The notes below the pieces were generated by a model that was given only the letters and a program-made list of their open reading frames with translations, searched no databases and was not told where the DNA came from. From positions 45,514-109,513 of the forward strand of contig CAIVPX010000127.1 of assembly GCA_903907905.1 (NCBI GenBank): a DNA stretch of 64,000 nt. Direction: 5' to 3'. Below, in pieces: positions 56,578 through 64,000 of the stretch; within the stretch, counting starts at the first letter, position 1, and the number at the start of each line of letters is the position of its first letter. This stretch comes from an uncultured bacterium. GTDB lineage: Bacteria > Pseudomonadota > Gammaproteobacteria > Burkholderiales > Burkholderiaceae_E. A program made the position numbers and the translations under genes.

Positions 56578-57240
56578 TCAGGCGCCGGCCAGCCGCACCC
56601 GGGCCAGCGCCATGCCGGCCGCAGCCTGGGTTGGTTCGACCACCGGCACACCGATGGCGTCTTCGAGTGCGCGCCGATACTGCGCCATGCCCGCGCAGCC
56701 CATCACCACCACGTGGGCGCCGTGGTCCTCGACCAGACGCCGGCCGGTGTCGATGAGTCGCGACTTCGTGCGCTCGACATCGGAAAGCTCCGTCACCTGC
56801 AGGCCCACCGGCAGCTCTGCCGCAAGCCGGTCGGAGACCCCCATCGCACCGAGATAGCGCAGATGCCGCGGGATTGAACCCGCGAGAATGGCGATCACGC
56901 CGAATCGATGGCCCACGGTGAGCGCAGTCAGTACGCCGCACTCGGAAATGCCCAGCACCGGTTTACCGGTGACCTCGCGGGCGCTGTGCAGCCCGGGGTC
57001 GCTGTAGCAGGCGATCACGAACGCATCGCAGTCGTGATCCCGACTGGCGATGAGCCGGGTCAGCGGCCCGATCACCCCGTCGACATCGCGCTGGGTCTGA
57101 ATGCCCGGGGGCCCCTCGGTCAGAGTGGCGCATTCGAACACGGGGCCGCCGGGCAATCGGAGGGGTTCAAGCGCACGATCGATGCCCTGTGTGACGGCGA
57201 GCGTGCTGTTGGGATTGATCACCAGGATGCGTTGGGTCAT
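56578..57240 (-). CDS. hyuE: Hydantoin racemase / Asp-Glu racemase family
   Basis: 220 residues. Racemises 5-substituted hydantoins so that both isomers can be opened. MTQRILVINPNSTLAVTQGI matches HyuE N-termini. The two active-site cysteines are present: C78 in VIACYSDPGL and C182 in VVMGCAGMA. Last gene of the minus-strand hydantoin/ABC transporter cluster, about 100 nt downstream of a permease gene. Its position with hydantoinase and carbamoylase supports hydantoin rather than amino-acid racemisation. Confidence 0.85.
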   Translation of the reverse strand: MTQRILVINPNSTLAVTQGIDRALEPLRLPGGPVFECATLTEGPPGIQTQRDVDGVIGPLTRLIASRDHDCDAFVIACYSDPGLHSAREVTGKPVLGISECGVLTALTVGHRFGVIAILAGSIPRHLRYLGAMGVSDRLAAELPVGLQVTELSDVERTKSRLIDTGRRLVEDHGAHVVVMGCAGMAQYRRALEDAIGVPVVEPTQAAAGMALARVRLAGA

Positions 57241-57340
57241 TGGAATCTGCCTGATCGAAAAATTCAAGCTGAGGGGTTCGGCGCGAAGGGCTCAGACGGG
57301 GCGGCGCTACATACAGCAACGGGTGGGCATCGGGCCAAGT

Positions 57341-58012
57341 CTAGCGAATGCTGACCGCTTCGCGTTCATAGCGCGACAGCAAGCGCACCAGCGGCCACAG
57401 CAGCAACAGATACAGCAGCCCGGCTGCGATCACAGGTGAGGCATTGTAGGTGACCGACTGTACCTGGCGGGCCGCGTAGAGCAGTTCGGGCAAGGCCACC
57501 ACGCTGGCAATCGACGTGAGCTTGACCACCTCGAGCGTGTTGCTGATGAGATCGGGCACGACGTTTCGCACCGCCTGCGGCAACACCACGTAACGCAGGC
57601 TCTGCCAGCGCGTGAGTCCGGTCGAACGCGCCGCCTCGTGCTGGCCGGCGGGCACCGACTCGATGCCTGCTCGCAGAATCTCGCCGTAGTAGCTCGAGGT
57701 GTTGAGCAGGAAAGCGATGGCCACCGCCACAAAGGGCGGCGGTTTGAAGCCCAAAAAGGGCAGGCCGAAGGCCACGAACAGTAACAGCACCAGCGGCGGG
57801 AAGGCCCGAAAGAGATCGGTGTAAGCAATGACCAGCCAGCGCAGCGGGCGACTTCGAAGCGTTGAGGCCAGCGCCAGCGCAAGCCCCCCCGCCACCCCCA
57901 GCGGAATGGCCACCGCGCAGAGCAGCAAGGTCATCACCAGACCCTGCGCCAGATAGGGCAGGGCCTCGCGCAGAATCTGCACATTGAAGAAGCCGCTGAT
58001 CAACGCTTCCAT
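57341..58012 (-). CDS. Polar amino acid ABC transporter permease (second)
   Basis: 223 residues of the HisM/GlnP type with about five membrane helices. Conserved EAA loop: EAARSTGLTRWQSLRYVVLP, followed by QAVRNVVPDLISNTLEVVKL. Overlaps the end of the first permease by 13 nt. Pairs with it to form a heterodimer; likely imports the hydantoin, N-carbamoyl amino acid or related compound handled by the neighbours. Confidence 0.92.
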   Translation of the reverse strand: MEALISGFFNVQILREALPYLAQGLVMTLLLCAVAIPLGVAGGLALALASTLRSRPLRWLVIAYTDLFRAFPPLVLLLFVAFGLPFLGFKPPPFVAVAIAFLLNTSSYYGEILRAGIESVPAGQHEAARSTGLTRWQSLRYVVLPQAVRNVVPDLISNTLEVVKLTSIASVVALPELLYAARQVQSVTYNASPVIAAGLLYLLLLWPLVRLLSRYEREAVSIR

Positions 58013-58671
58013 GCCAACCTCGTCTCGACCCAGCGCCCCAGCCAGACCAGCGGGATGAAGAGGATCAGGTAGGCGATCGCACCGAGCGTCAGCGGCGACG
58101 GGTTATAGGAAAACGAATAGGCCGCCTGCGCCTGATAGAGGATTTCGCCCACCGCCACCACGGAGGCGAGCGCGGTGTTCTTGGTGATGACAATAGCCCG
58201 ACTGGTGAGCGGCGCAATGGTGAGCCGCGCCGCCTGCGGCAGCACCACATAGCGCAGGCTCTGGGCGAAACTGAGGCCGCTCGCGCGCGCGGCTTCCCAC
58301 TGCCCTCGCGGCACCGACAGAATGCCCGCCCAGACGATCTCCTCGGCAAAGGCCGCCAGGACCAGCGACAGTCCGATCCAGGCCGAGGCAAACCCCGAAA
58401 AGCGCAGCCCGATCGTTGGAAAGGCGAAGTAGATGATGATCAGGATGACGAGTGGTGGAACCGCCCGAAACACGTCGGCAAACAGCACGATCAGCAGGTT
58501 GACCGGTCGGATGCGCAGACTGCGCAACACGCCCAGCGCAAAGCCCAGGGCCAACCCGGTCAGCACGACCGCCGTAGCCAGCAGGACGGTGATGCCCATG
58601 CCCTCGATCACCTTGGGCAGGTATTGCTGCATCACCTGCAGGTTGAAGAAGGTCTCGATCAGGCCGTTCAT
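58000..58671 (-). CDS. Polar amino acid ABC transporter permease (first)
   Basis: 223 residues, HisM/GlnP type. EAA loop: WEAARASGLSFAQSLRYVVL followed by PQAARLTIAPLTSRAIVITK. Similar in length and layout to the second permease, suggesting old duplication. 18 nt downstream of the ATPase gene. Confidence 0.92.
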   Translation of the reverse strand: MNGLIETFFNLQVMQQYLPKVIEGMGITVLLATAVVLTGLALGFALGVLRSLRIRPVNLLIVLFADVFRAVPPLVILIIIYFAFPTIGLRFSGFASAWIGLSLVLAAFAEEIVWAGILSVPRGQWEAARASGLSFAQSLRYVVLPQAARLTIAPLTSRAIVITKNTALASVVAVGEILYQAQAAYSFSYNPSPLTLGAIAYLILFIPLVWLGRWVETRLAWKR

Positions 58672-58689
58672 GGCGCGAGGCGGGCCCGT

Positions 58690-59442
58690 TCAGCGATGCT
58701 CGACACTGGCCACAAACTCGCGAATACGAGCCGGTGCGTCCGGCCCGAAGATGTGCGCGGGCGGCCCCTGCTCGATGATGCGCCCGGACTCCATGAACAC
58801 CACGCGATCGGCCGCCCCCCGGGCGAAGCCCATCTCGTGACTCACGACCATCATGGTCATGCCGGTGGAACGAAGCTCGCGGAGCACCGCGAGTACGCTG
58901 CCGACAAGCTCCGGATCGAGCGCCGAGGTGGGCTCATCAAAGAGCACGATCGCCGGCTCGAGGGCCAGCGCCCGCGCGATCGCCACCCGCTGCTGCTGCC
59001 CGCCCGACAGCTCGCCCGGGCGCGCATCGGCCCGATCCGCCAGGCCCACCTTGCGCAAGGCCTCGGTGGCGCGCGCCTCGGCCTCCTGGCGCGGCTGCCT
59101 GAGCACGTGGACCAGCGCCAAGGCCACGTTGTCACGTGCGTTGAGGTGCGGATACAGGTTGAAGGACTGGAACACCATGCCGATGCGACGGCGCATGGCA
59201 TTGAGATCGGTGGCAGGCGCGAGGATATTGGCGCCCTCGAACCAGATCTCGCCGGCAGAGGGCTCTTCGAGGCGGTTGCAGCAGCGCAGCAGCGTCGACT
59301 TACCCGAGCCCGACGGCCCGATGATGAACCCCAGCTCGCGGGCCGCGACCGACAGGTCGATGCCCGCGAGCACCTCGGTGGTGCCGAAGGTCTTGCGCAG
59401 CGCCCTGATTTCGAGCAGCGGCGCCCCCGGCGACGCACTCAC
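58690..59442 (-). CDS. Polar amino acid ABC transporter ATP-binding protein (GlnQ-like)
   Basis: 250 residues. Walker A IIGPSGSGKSTLLRCCNRLE, Q-loop MVFQSFNLYPHLNA, signature LSGGQQQRVAIARAL, Walker B IVLFDEPTSALDPEL, switch VVSHEMGFARG. Typical polar-amino-acid uptake ATPase. The ATG overlaps the stop of the substrate-binding gene by 4 nt. Confidence 0.94.
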   Translation of the reverse strand: MSASPGAPLLEIRALRKTFGTTEVLAGIDLSVAARELGFIIGPSGSGKSTLLRCCNRLEEPSAGEIWFEGANILAPATDLNAMRRRIGMVFQSFNLYPHLNARDNVALALVHVLRQPRQEAEARATEALRKVGLADRADARPGELSGGQQQRVAIARALALEPAIVLFDEPTSALDPELVGSVLAVLRELRSTGMTMMVVSHEMGFARGAADRVVFMESGRIIEQGPPAHIFGPDAPARIREFVASVEHR

Positions 59443-60287
59443 TTGCAGCGCGCTTCATGCGCCGTCGCCTCATAGCCCGGCATGCCCGGCACGCCATAGC
59501 CCGCGAACGCCGTCACCGCAGCGGAGCCGGCGGCAGGTTTTACCCCGAACCACTTTTCGTGCAGTTGCGCGAGCGTGCCGTTCTTTTTCAGGCACTCGAT
59601 CGCCTCATCAACCATGTTCCGGGTCTTGGCATCGTCTTTACGAAAAACCGCTGCCCAGACCAGCCCATCGTCGACCTTGAGCGTGGTGAGGTTGAGCTTG
59701 CCGGGATTGCGAAGCGCCGCATACGCCGACACGGTATTGCCCCCAAGCGTGGCGTCGGCCCGCCCCGACATCACCGCCTGCACGGCATCGGAATTGGTGG
59801 GGTAGGACTCATGTTTGAACCCGTACTTGGCCGCGTTGTCGGCGAGCCATTTATCGTAGGCCGAACCCTTGTTGGCGGTGATCATCTTGCCTTTGAGGTC
59901 GTCGAGCGACTTCAGGTCGGGTTTGCCCGCCGGCACCAGGAACTGATAGTAGGTATTGAGGTAGCCCTCGGTAAAGAGCAGGTTCTGCGCGCGCTCGGGC
60001 GTAACCGTGGTGGGGGCACCGACAAAATCGATCCGACCGGCGTTCATGGCCGGAATCAGCCCCGAAAACTCGGCGGCATGAATCTCCATCTTGCGGCCCA
60101 GCTGCTTGCCGATCTCCATGATGAGATCGACGTTGAAGCCCTCGACTCCTCCGCCAAGCTTGGGCATGGCGTGCGGCGCGAAGGTACCGTCCACGCCGGC
60201 CACCATGGGCTTGTCCTGCGCCAGCGATGTGCCCACCGCAGCGCCGACGGTCAGCGCGATCAGTACCCTGAGAGCTGTCTTTTTCAT
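59439..60287 (-). CDS. ABC transporter substrate-binding protein, polar amino acid family
   Basis: Periplasmic receptor of 282 residues. Signal peptide MKKTALRVLIALTVGAAVGT ending near SLAQ, then the SBP_bac_3 fold: GVEGFNVDLIMEIGKQLGRK, GRIDFVGAPTTVTPERAQNL, LKSLDDLKGKMITANKGSAY. The C-terminal AGYGVPGMPGYEAT region is longer than usual. The ATG at 60285-60287 has a GGAG site 7 nt upstream. Likely ligand: a hydantoin, dihydropyrimidine or carbamoyl amino acid, inferred from neighbours. Confidence 0.92.
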   Translation of the reverse strand: MKKTALRVLIALTVGAAVGTSLAQDKPMVAGVDGTFAPHAMPKLGGGVEGFNVDLIMEIGKQLGRKMEIHAAEFSGLIPAMNAGRIDFVGAPTTVTPERAQNLLFTEGYLNTYYQFLVPAGKPDLKSLDDLKGKMITANKGSAYDKWLADNAAKYGFKHESYPTNSDAVQAVMSGRADATLGGNTVSAYAALRNPGKLNLTTLKVDDGLVWAAVFRKDDAKTRNMVDEAIECLKKNGTLAQLHEKWFGVKPAAGSAAVTAFAGYGVPGMPGYEATAHEARCK

Positions 60288-60408
60288 GATGCCGTTCTCC
60301 TGAATAAAGATTGATCTGCGATGCGACCGGGCCCGCCGGTCGCCCTGCTGAAAACCAAAAGCAATCGATGTGCCCGAGCTAGAGGGGTAATCATGCGGAG
60401 CCGCGCGA

Positions 60409-61356
60409 TCAGCCGTTTTGCGGCGTGGTCTGCGCACCCACCCGATCGATGAGGATGCGGTAGTGCTCGGGGCGACGATGCGCGGCGTAGTTGAACATGG
60501 TTCGCTTGAGATCTTGCGCCAGGTCGAGGTCGGCATCGAAGTTGATCAGCTCGTCGTCCTCGGTCACCGTCTTGGCCACGATCTCGCCCGAGGGCGCCAC
60601 GATGAGCGAGTTGCCGAACATGCGAAAGCCGTCCTCGAAGCCGCACTTGGCGGTTTCGATGAGCCAGGTGGCATTCATGAAGGCCATGGCCTGGGCCATG
60701 ATCAGATGGTGGTGCACCCGAAGTGCCGGTGGCTCCGGATAGTGCAGGTTCTCGGTGGGCGTATTGAAGCCCAGCGTGACGAGCTCGGCCCCCTGGAGCG
60801 TGAGCGCCCGGAAGGCCTCGGGCCAACGTCTGTCATTGCAGATGAGCATGCCCATGATCGCGTCCTGCATGCGCCAGGTGCGAAAGCCCAGATCGCCCAC
60901 TTCGAAATACTTCTTCTCGAGATGCTGGAAAGCCGCCTGCGGTTTGTGTTCGGCATGGCCCGGCAGATGCACCTTGCGATACTTGCCGACGATCTCGCCG
61001 GCCGGCGACACCAGGATCGCGGTGTTGAAGCGCCGGGTGCGGCCCTCCTGCTCGGTGAGCTCGGCGTAGCCCAGGTAAAACCCGATGCCATAGCGCTTGG
61101 CATCGTCAAACAGCGGCTGCGTGACCGGCGAAGGCATGGTGCGCTCGAAGAACCGGTCATCCACCTCCCGCGGGTCATCGAACCAGTAGCGAGGAAAGAA
61201 GGTGGTCAGCGCGGTTTCGGGAAACACGACGAACTTCACGCCGCGCGCATGGGCCTGGGCCAACAGGGCCCTCAGCCGGTTCACCACCGATTCACGGCTG
61301 TCGGCAAGATGGACCGCGCCGAGCTGCGCGGCGGCCACGTGGAGCTTTCTGGTCAT
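60409..61356 (-). CDS. hyuC: N-carbamoyl-D-amino acid hydrolase (nitrilase superfamily)
   Basis: Hydrolyses N-carbamoyl-D-amino acids to D-amino acid, CO2 and ammonia. 315 residues. Catalytic triad: E47 (FPETALTTFFPRYW), K128 (GKYRKVHLPGH) and C173 (MGMLICNDRRWPE). ALTTFFPR and CNDRRWPE match the D-carbamoylase branch rather than beta-ureidopropionase. The ATG at 61354-61356 overlaps the hydantoinase stop by 4 nt, so hydantoinase and carbamoylase are translationally coupled. Confidence 0.9.
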   Translation of the reverse strand: MTRKLHVAAAQLGAVHLADSRESVVNRLRALLAQAHARGVKFVVFPETALTTFFPRYWFDDPREVDDRFFERTMPSPVTQPLFDDAKRYGIGFYLGYAELTEQEGRTRRFNTAILVSPAGEIVGKYRKVHLPGHAEHKPQAAFQHLEKKYFEVGDLGFRTWRMQDAIMGMLICNDRRWPEAFRALTLQGAELVTLGFNTPTENLHYPEPPALRVHHHLIMAQAMAFMNATWLIETAKCGFEDGFRMFGNSLIVAPSGEIVAKTVTEDDELINFDADLDLAQDLKRTMFNYAAHRRPEHYRILIDRVGAQTTPQNG

Positions 61357-62816
61357 AGCGCATTCCCCCATGCGGCCAGCTGCGCCATTTCCGGAATCAT
61401 CCGGTTGGCCGGGCTGACGGCGTCGGTACGTTCACGCGCAATGAAGCGGCCACGGCCGCGTTGCGCCAGGATCTCGCCGGGAGCGCCGAGCTGATCGATG
61501 ATGCACTCGCCGCGCGAGAAAACCATCACCGGCCAGCCCTTGAGCTCGCGACCTGCGTAAGGAGTATAGCCAGTGTTGTCGTGCAGCAGCGCCGCATCGA
61601 CGGTGACGCGCTTGTCAGGGTCCCAGAGCGCGATGTCAGCGTCACAGCCCGGCGCGATACGACCCTTGCGGGCCAGGCCGTAGAGGTCGGCGTGACGGGT
61701 CGCGGTGAGCTGCACGAATTCGTTCAGGCTAATGCGGCCGCTGCCCACGCCGTTGGTAAACAGCAGCGGCAGGCGCAGCTCGAGCCCCGGCACACCGTTG
61801 GCCATTTCCTTGAAGGTGGTCTTTTCACCTTTGGGGAGTTTGCCGCTGGCGTCGTAGCGATAGGGGGCGTGATCAGACGAGTAAACCGCCAACGCGCCAT
61901 CCTTGAGGCCCTGCCAGCAGGCCTGCTGCGCGGCCTCGTCGCGCGGCGGCGGCGAGCAGCAGAACATCGCCCCCTCGAGGCCGCGGTCGATGTCCTTCGC
62001 GGTGAGAAAGAGGTACTGCGGACAGGTTTCGCCATAGACCTTGACGCCGCGGGCGCGCGCCTCACGAATCGCAGCCACCCCTTCGATGGTGCTGACATGC
62101 ACGATCAGAATCGGCGTGTCGACCACCTCGGCCAGCGCGATCACCCGGTTGATCGCCTCGGCCTCGGACGACCGCGTATGACAGATGGCGTGATAGCGCG
62201 GCAGCACGTTGCCCTGCCCCACCATGCGTCCCGCCAGCCAGCTGATGATGCCGTGGTTCTCCGCGTGCACCATGACCAGCGCACCGTGGCGACGGGCCGT
62301 CATGAGCACATCCAGGATCTGCTCATCCTGCAGGCGCATGCGGTCGTAGGTCATGAAGATCTTGAACGAGCGCACACCGGTTTCGATGGCTGCAGGCAGG
62401 TCGGTGGCGAGAGTCTGCTCATCGGGGTTGGCGACGATGAGGTGAAACCCGTAATCGATCACAGCCTTCTCGGCCGCCCGACGGTGATAGTCGCTCAGCA
62501 CCTCGGGGATGTGGTCGCCGCGATGCTGGGCGCAAAAGGGGATGACGGTGGTGGTGCCGCCAAAGGCGGCCGACACCGTGGCCGAGTGAAAGTCGTCGGC
62601 ACAGAGAATGCCGAAAGACGAAACCTGCTCGATGTGGCAGTGACTGTCGACACCGCCCGGCATCACCAGCTTGCCGCGCGCATCGATCTCGCGCCGGGCC
62701 GCGGGCAGCGACTCGCCCAACGCCACCACCTGCTCGCCGACAATGCCGACATCGGCCCGCACGCAGGCATCGGCATTGACGACCAGGCCTCCTCGAATAA
62801 CGGTATCCAGTTCCAT
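61353..62816 (-). CDS. hyuA: D-hydantoinase / dihydropyrimidinase
   Basis: Opens hydantoin or dihydropyrimidine rings to N-carbamoyl amino acids. 487 residues, standard length. Metal ligands: H59 and H61 in GGVDSHCHIEQ, the carbamylated Lys K152 in VRSFKIFMTYD, then MVHAENHG, ILIVHVSTIEG and YSSDHAPYRYD. The ATG at 62814-62816 is preferred over a TTG one codon earlier. Flanked by the DapA-family gene and the carbamoylase. Confidence 0.93.
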   Translation of the reverse strand: MELDTVIRGGLVVNADACVRADVGIVGEQVVALGESLPAARREIDARGKLVMPGGVDSHCHIEQVSSFGILCADDFHSATVSAAFGGTTTVIPFCAQHRGDHIPEVLSDYHRRAAEKAVIDYGFHLIVANPDEQTLATDLPAAIETGVRSFKIFMTYDRMRLQDEQILDVLMTARRHGALVMVHAENHGIISWLAGRMVGQGNVLPRYHAICHTRSSEAEAINRVIALAEVVDTPILIVHVSTIEGVAAIREARARGVKVYGETCPQYLFLTAKDIDRGLEGAMFCCSPPPRDEAAQQACWQGLKDGALAVYSSDHAPYRYDASGKLPKGEKTTFKEMANGVPGLELRLPLLFTNGVGSGRISLNEFVQLTATRHADLYGLARKGRIAPGCDADIALWDPDKRVTVDAALLHDNTGYTPYAGRELKGWPVMVFSRGECIIDQLGAPGEILAQRGRGRFIARERTDAVSPANRMIPEMAQLAAWGNAL

Positions 62817-62846
62817 CAAGACATCCTTGCTTTCAGAAGCGAACCC

Positions 62847-63785
62847 TCACGCGCGCCGCAGCGCCGCCAGCTTTGACTCGATGCGAGACATCATGCGGGT
62901 GAGATCGGCGTGCTCGTCGGCATTGAGCTGTGCCCCCGGGGCCCGCACTTTGGCACTGCGGATGGCACCGCGCCGACGCAATATTTCCTTGCGCCAGGCC
63001 AGAGACACCCCGGCTTGCGTCTCGTAGCGCACCAGCGGCAGATAGATGTCGAACAGGTCATCGGCCAGATCACGGTCGCCCGCCTGCATGGCCCGATACA
63101 CCTCGGTGAGCATCTCGGGGTAGGCCACGCCCGTCATCGGGCCGTCGGCACCGCGGGCGAGTTCGAGCGGATAAAAGAGGCCGTTGTTGCCCACCAGAAT
63201 GGCGGTGCGGCGCAGGCCCTGTGCCTCGAGCGCGCGAATACGAGAGATCTTGGTGAGCCCGGGGCAGTCTTCAGCCTTGAGCATCACCACCTGCGGCAAC
63301 TCGCGCACGATCTGCGCGAACACCGGCACCGACATGTAGGCGCCCGTCACCGCCGGGTAATCTTGCAGGCAGACCGGCACCTCGGGGCCCAGTGCCTTGC
63401 AGGCGCCCGCGAAAAAGCTGAAGAACTGCTCGTCGTGTTTGACCGAGGCCGGCGGCGCGATCATGACGCCCGCAGCCCCCGCCTGCATGGAGGCCCTGGC
63501 AAGCGACACCATGGGGTCGAAGGCCGGGGCGGAAACGCCAACGATGACCGGAATGCGGCCGTTGATGCGGGCGAGATAGCGCCGCATGACCGCGAGCGAT
63601 TCTTCGGCCGAGAGTTTCTGAGCCTCGCCCATGATGCCGAGGATGGTGAGGCCATCGATGCCGAAACTCAGGTAGAAGTCGGTGAGCGAATCGATGCTCT
63701 CGTAATCGACCTCACCGGCGTCGGTGAAGGGCGTGGCGGCAATGATGAAGACGCCGCGAGTCTGAGGGGTGATGAGTGTCGTCAT
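62847..63785 (-). CDS. Dihydrodipicolinate synthase (DapA) family aldolase/lyase
   Basis: 312 residues, a class I Schiff-base TIM barrel. FIIAATPFTDAGEVDYESID, GLTILGIMGEAQKLSAEES, Tyr 143 in QDYPAVTGAY and Schiff-base Lys 170 in VVMLKAEDCPG. In true DapA the early loop reads GTTGE; here it is GIMGE, so this is a paralogue acting on another oxoacid. Its place at the head of the hydantoin cluster suggests handling of a carbon skeleton downstream of amino-acid release, but this is a guess. 30 nt upstream of the hydantoinase. Confidence 0.85.
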   Translation of the reverse strand: MTTLITPQTRGVFIIAATPFTDAGEVDYESIDSLTDFYLSFGIDGLTILGIMGEAQKLSAEESLAVMRRYLARINGRIPVIVGVSAPAFDPMVSLARASMQAGAAGVMIAPPASVKHDEQFFSFFAGACKALGPEVPVCLQDYPAVTGAYMSVPVFAQIVRELPQVVMLKAEDCPGLTKISRIRALEAQGLRRTAILVGNNGLFYPLELARGADGPMTGVAYPEMLTEVYRAMQAGDRDLADDLFDIYLPLVRYETQAGVSLAWRKEILRRRGAIRSAKVRAPGAQLNADEHADLTRMMSRIESKLAALRRA

Positions 63786-63800
63786 CTGAAAATTATGCGC

Positions 63801-64000
63801 TTAGTTGGAAACCTGACTGGAAAAGAAGGCGCGAAGGCGTTCGTCGAGCCAGTCGGTATCGGCCTGGCTGACGCCGCTGGCGGCCTGATGGCCCCGGTCA
63901 GAGGGAATGGTGTCAAACACCGCCCCGGGAATGGACTCAGCGGCCTGCCGAGCCGACCAGCCGGGGTTGTACAGATCGAGATCGGGCGCGAGCACCAGCG
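63801..64000 (-). CDS. C-terminal end of an alpha/beta hydrolase, homoserine O-acetyltransferase (MetX)-like (5' end outside window)
   Basis: Only the last about 66 residues are visible. ALVLAPDLDLYNPGWSARQA followed by IPSDRGHQAASGVSQADT resembles the C-terminal acid and His region of MetX-like alpha/beta hydrolases, with Asp in DLDLYNP and His in DRGHQ. It is 15 nt upstream of the DapA-family gene and probably belongs to the same operon. Family assignment rests on a short stretch. Confidence 0.6.
   Translation of the reverse strand, partial: LVLAPDLDLYNPGWSARQAAESIPGAVFDTIPSDRGHQAASGVSQADTDWLDERLRAFFSSQVSN

Noticed and set aside
61461..62876. 471-codon plus-strand frame opposite the hydantoinase
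   Set aside because: Antisense shadow of a fully motif-supported hydantoinase gene.

Overview
The window is about 64 kb of high-GC DNA that looks chromosomal and comes from a betaproteobacterium, most likely of the order Burkholderiales. The evidence is gene order: sspB-sspA-petCBA, tatCBA-hinT-his operon-murA-ibaG-mla operon, kdsD-kdsC-lptCAB-rpoN-ptsN-hprK-rapZ, and lolB-ispE-tRNA-Gln-prs-rplY-pth-ychF are arrangements typical of that order. A Bug-family solute receptor is also typical. I see no rRNA, CRISPR array, phage gene or insertion sequence. No stretch longer than about 300 bases lacks a gene.

Layout. 1-4180 (minus): stringent starvation proteins SspB (cut by the window edge) and SspA, then the cytochrome bc1 complex (cytochrome c1, cytochrome b, Rieske protein). 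4311-7882 (plus): an accessory three-gene block with an FRG-domain protein, a NadC-type phosphoribosyltransferase, and a fusion of ribose-1,5-bisphosphate phosphokinase (PhnN) to an AMP-phosphorylase-like enzyme. 7941-26196 (almost all minus): HtrA-like protease, divergent Nif3 protein, Tat translocase, HinT, the complete histidine pathway (with hisD and hisC fused into one frame), MurA, IbaG, an ABC-2 exporter and the Mla lipid-transport system. 26237-36848: Kef-type antiporter, then the plus-strand KDO and Lpt genes, RpoN, and the nitrogen-PTS/HprK/RapZ group. 36814-38730 (minus): MutY and MutM. 38791-48721: TPR protein, LolB, IspE, tRNA-Gln, Prs, ribosomal protein L25, Pth, a 5'-nucleotidase, a methyltransferase, a DMT transporter and YchF.

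48737-64000 is catabolic and accessory. First comes a dicarboxylate-type module: flavoprotein, Bug receptor, Asp/Glu-racemase-superfamily protein and isocitrate-lyase-family enzyme. Next come Ogt, an FMO-like monooxygenase with an extra N-terminal domain, and an HSL-type esterase. Last is a near-complete hydantoin operon: racemase, polar-amino-acid ABC transporter, N-carbamoyl-D-amino-acid hydrolase, D-hydantoinase, DapA-family enzyme and the end of an alpha/beta hydrolase.

The strongest candidate for an undescribed system is the nadC plus phnN::AMP-phosphorylase pair at 5224-7882. Read as chemistry, the fused enzyme would take a nucleoside monophosphate to ribose 1,5-bisphosphate and then to PRPP in one polypeptide. 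The translationally coupled NadC would spend that PRPP on nicotinate mononucleotide. Other notable points are the HisD-HisC fusion, the missing hpf gene between rpoN and ptsN, a G9 tract in the HtrA-like gene, very tight divergent starts, and a racemase-superfamily protein lacking both usual catalytic cysteines.
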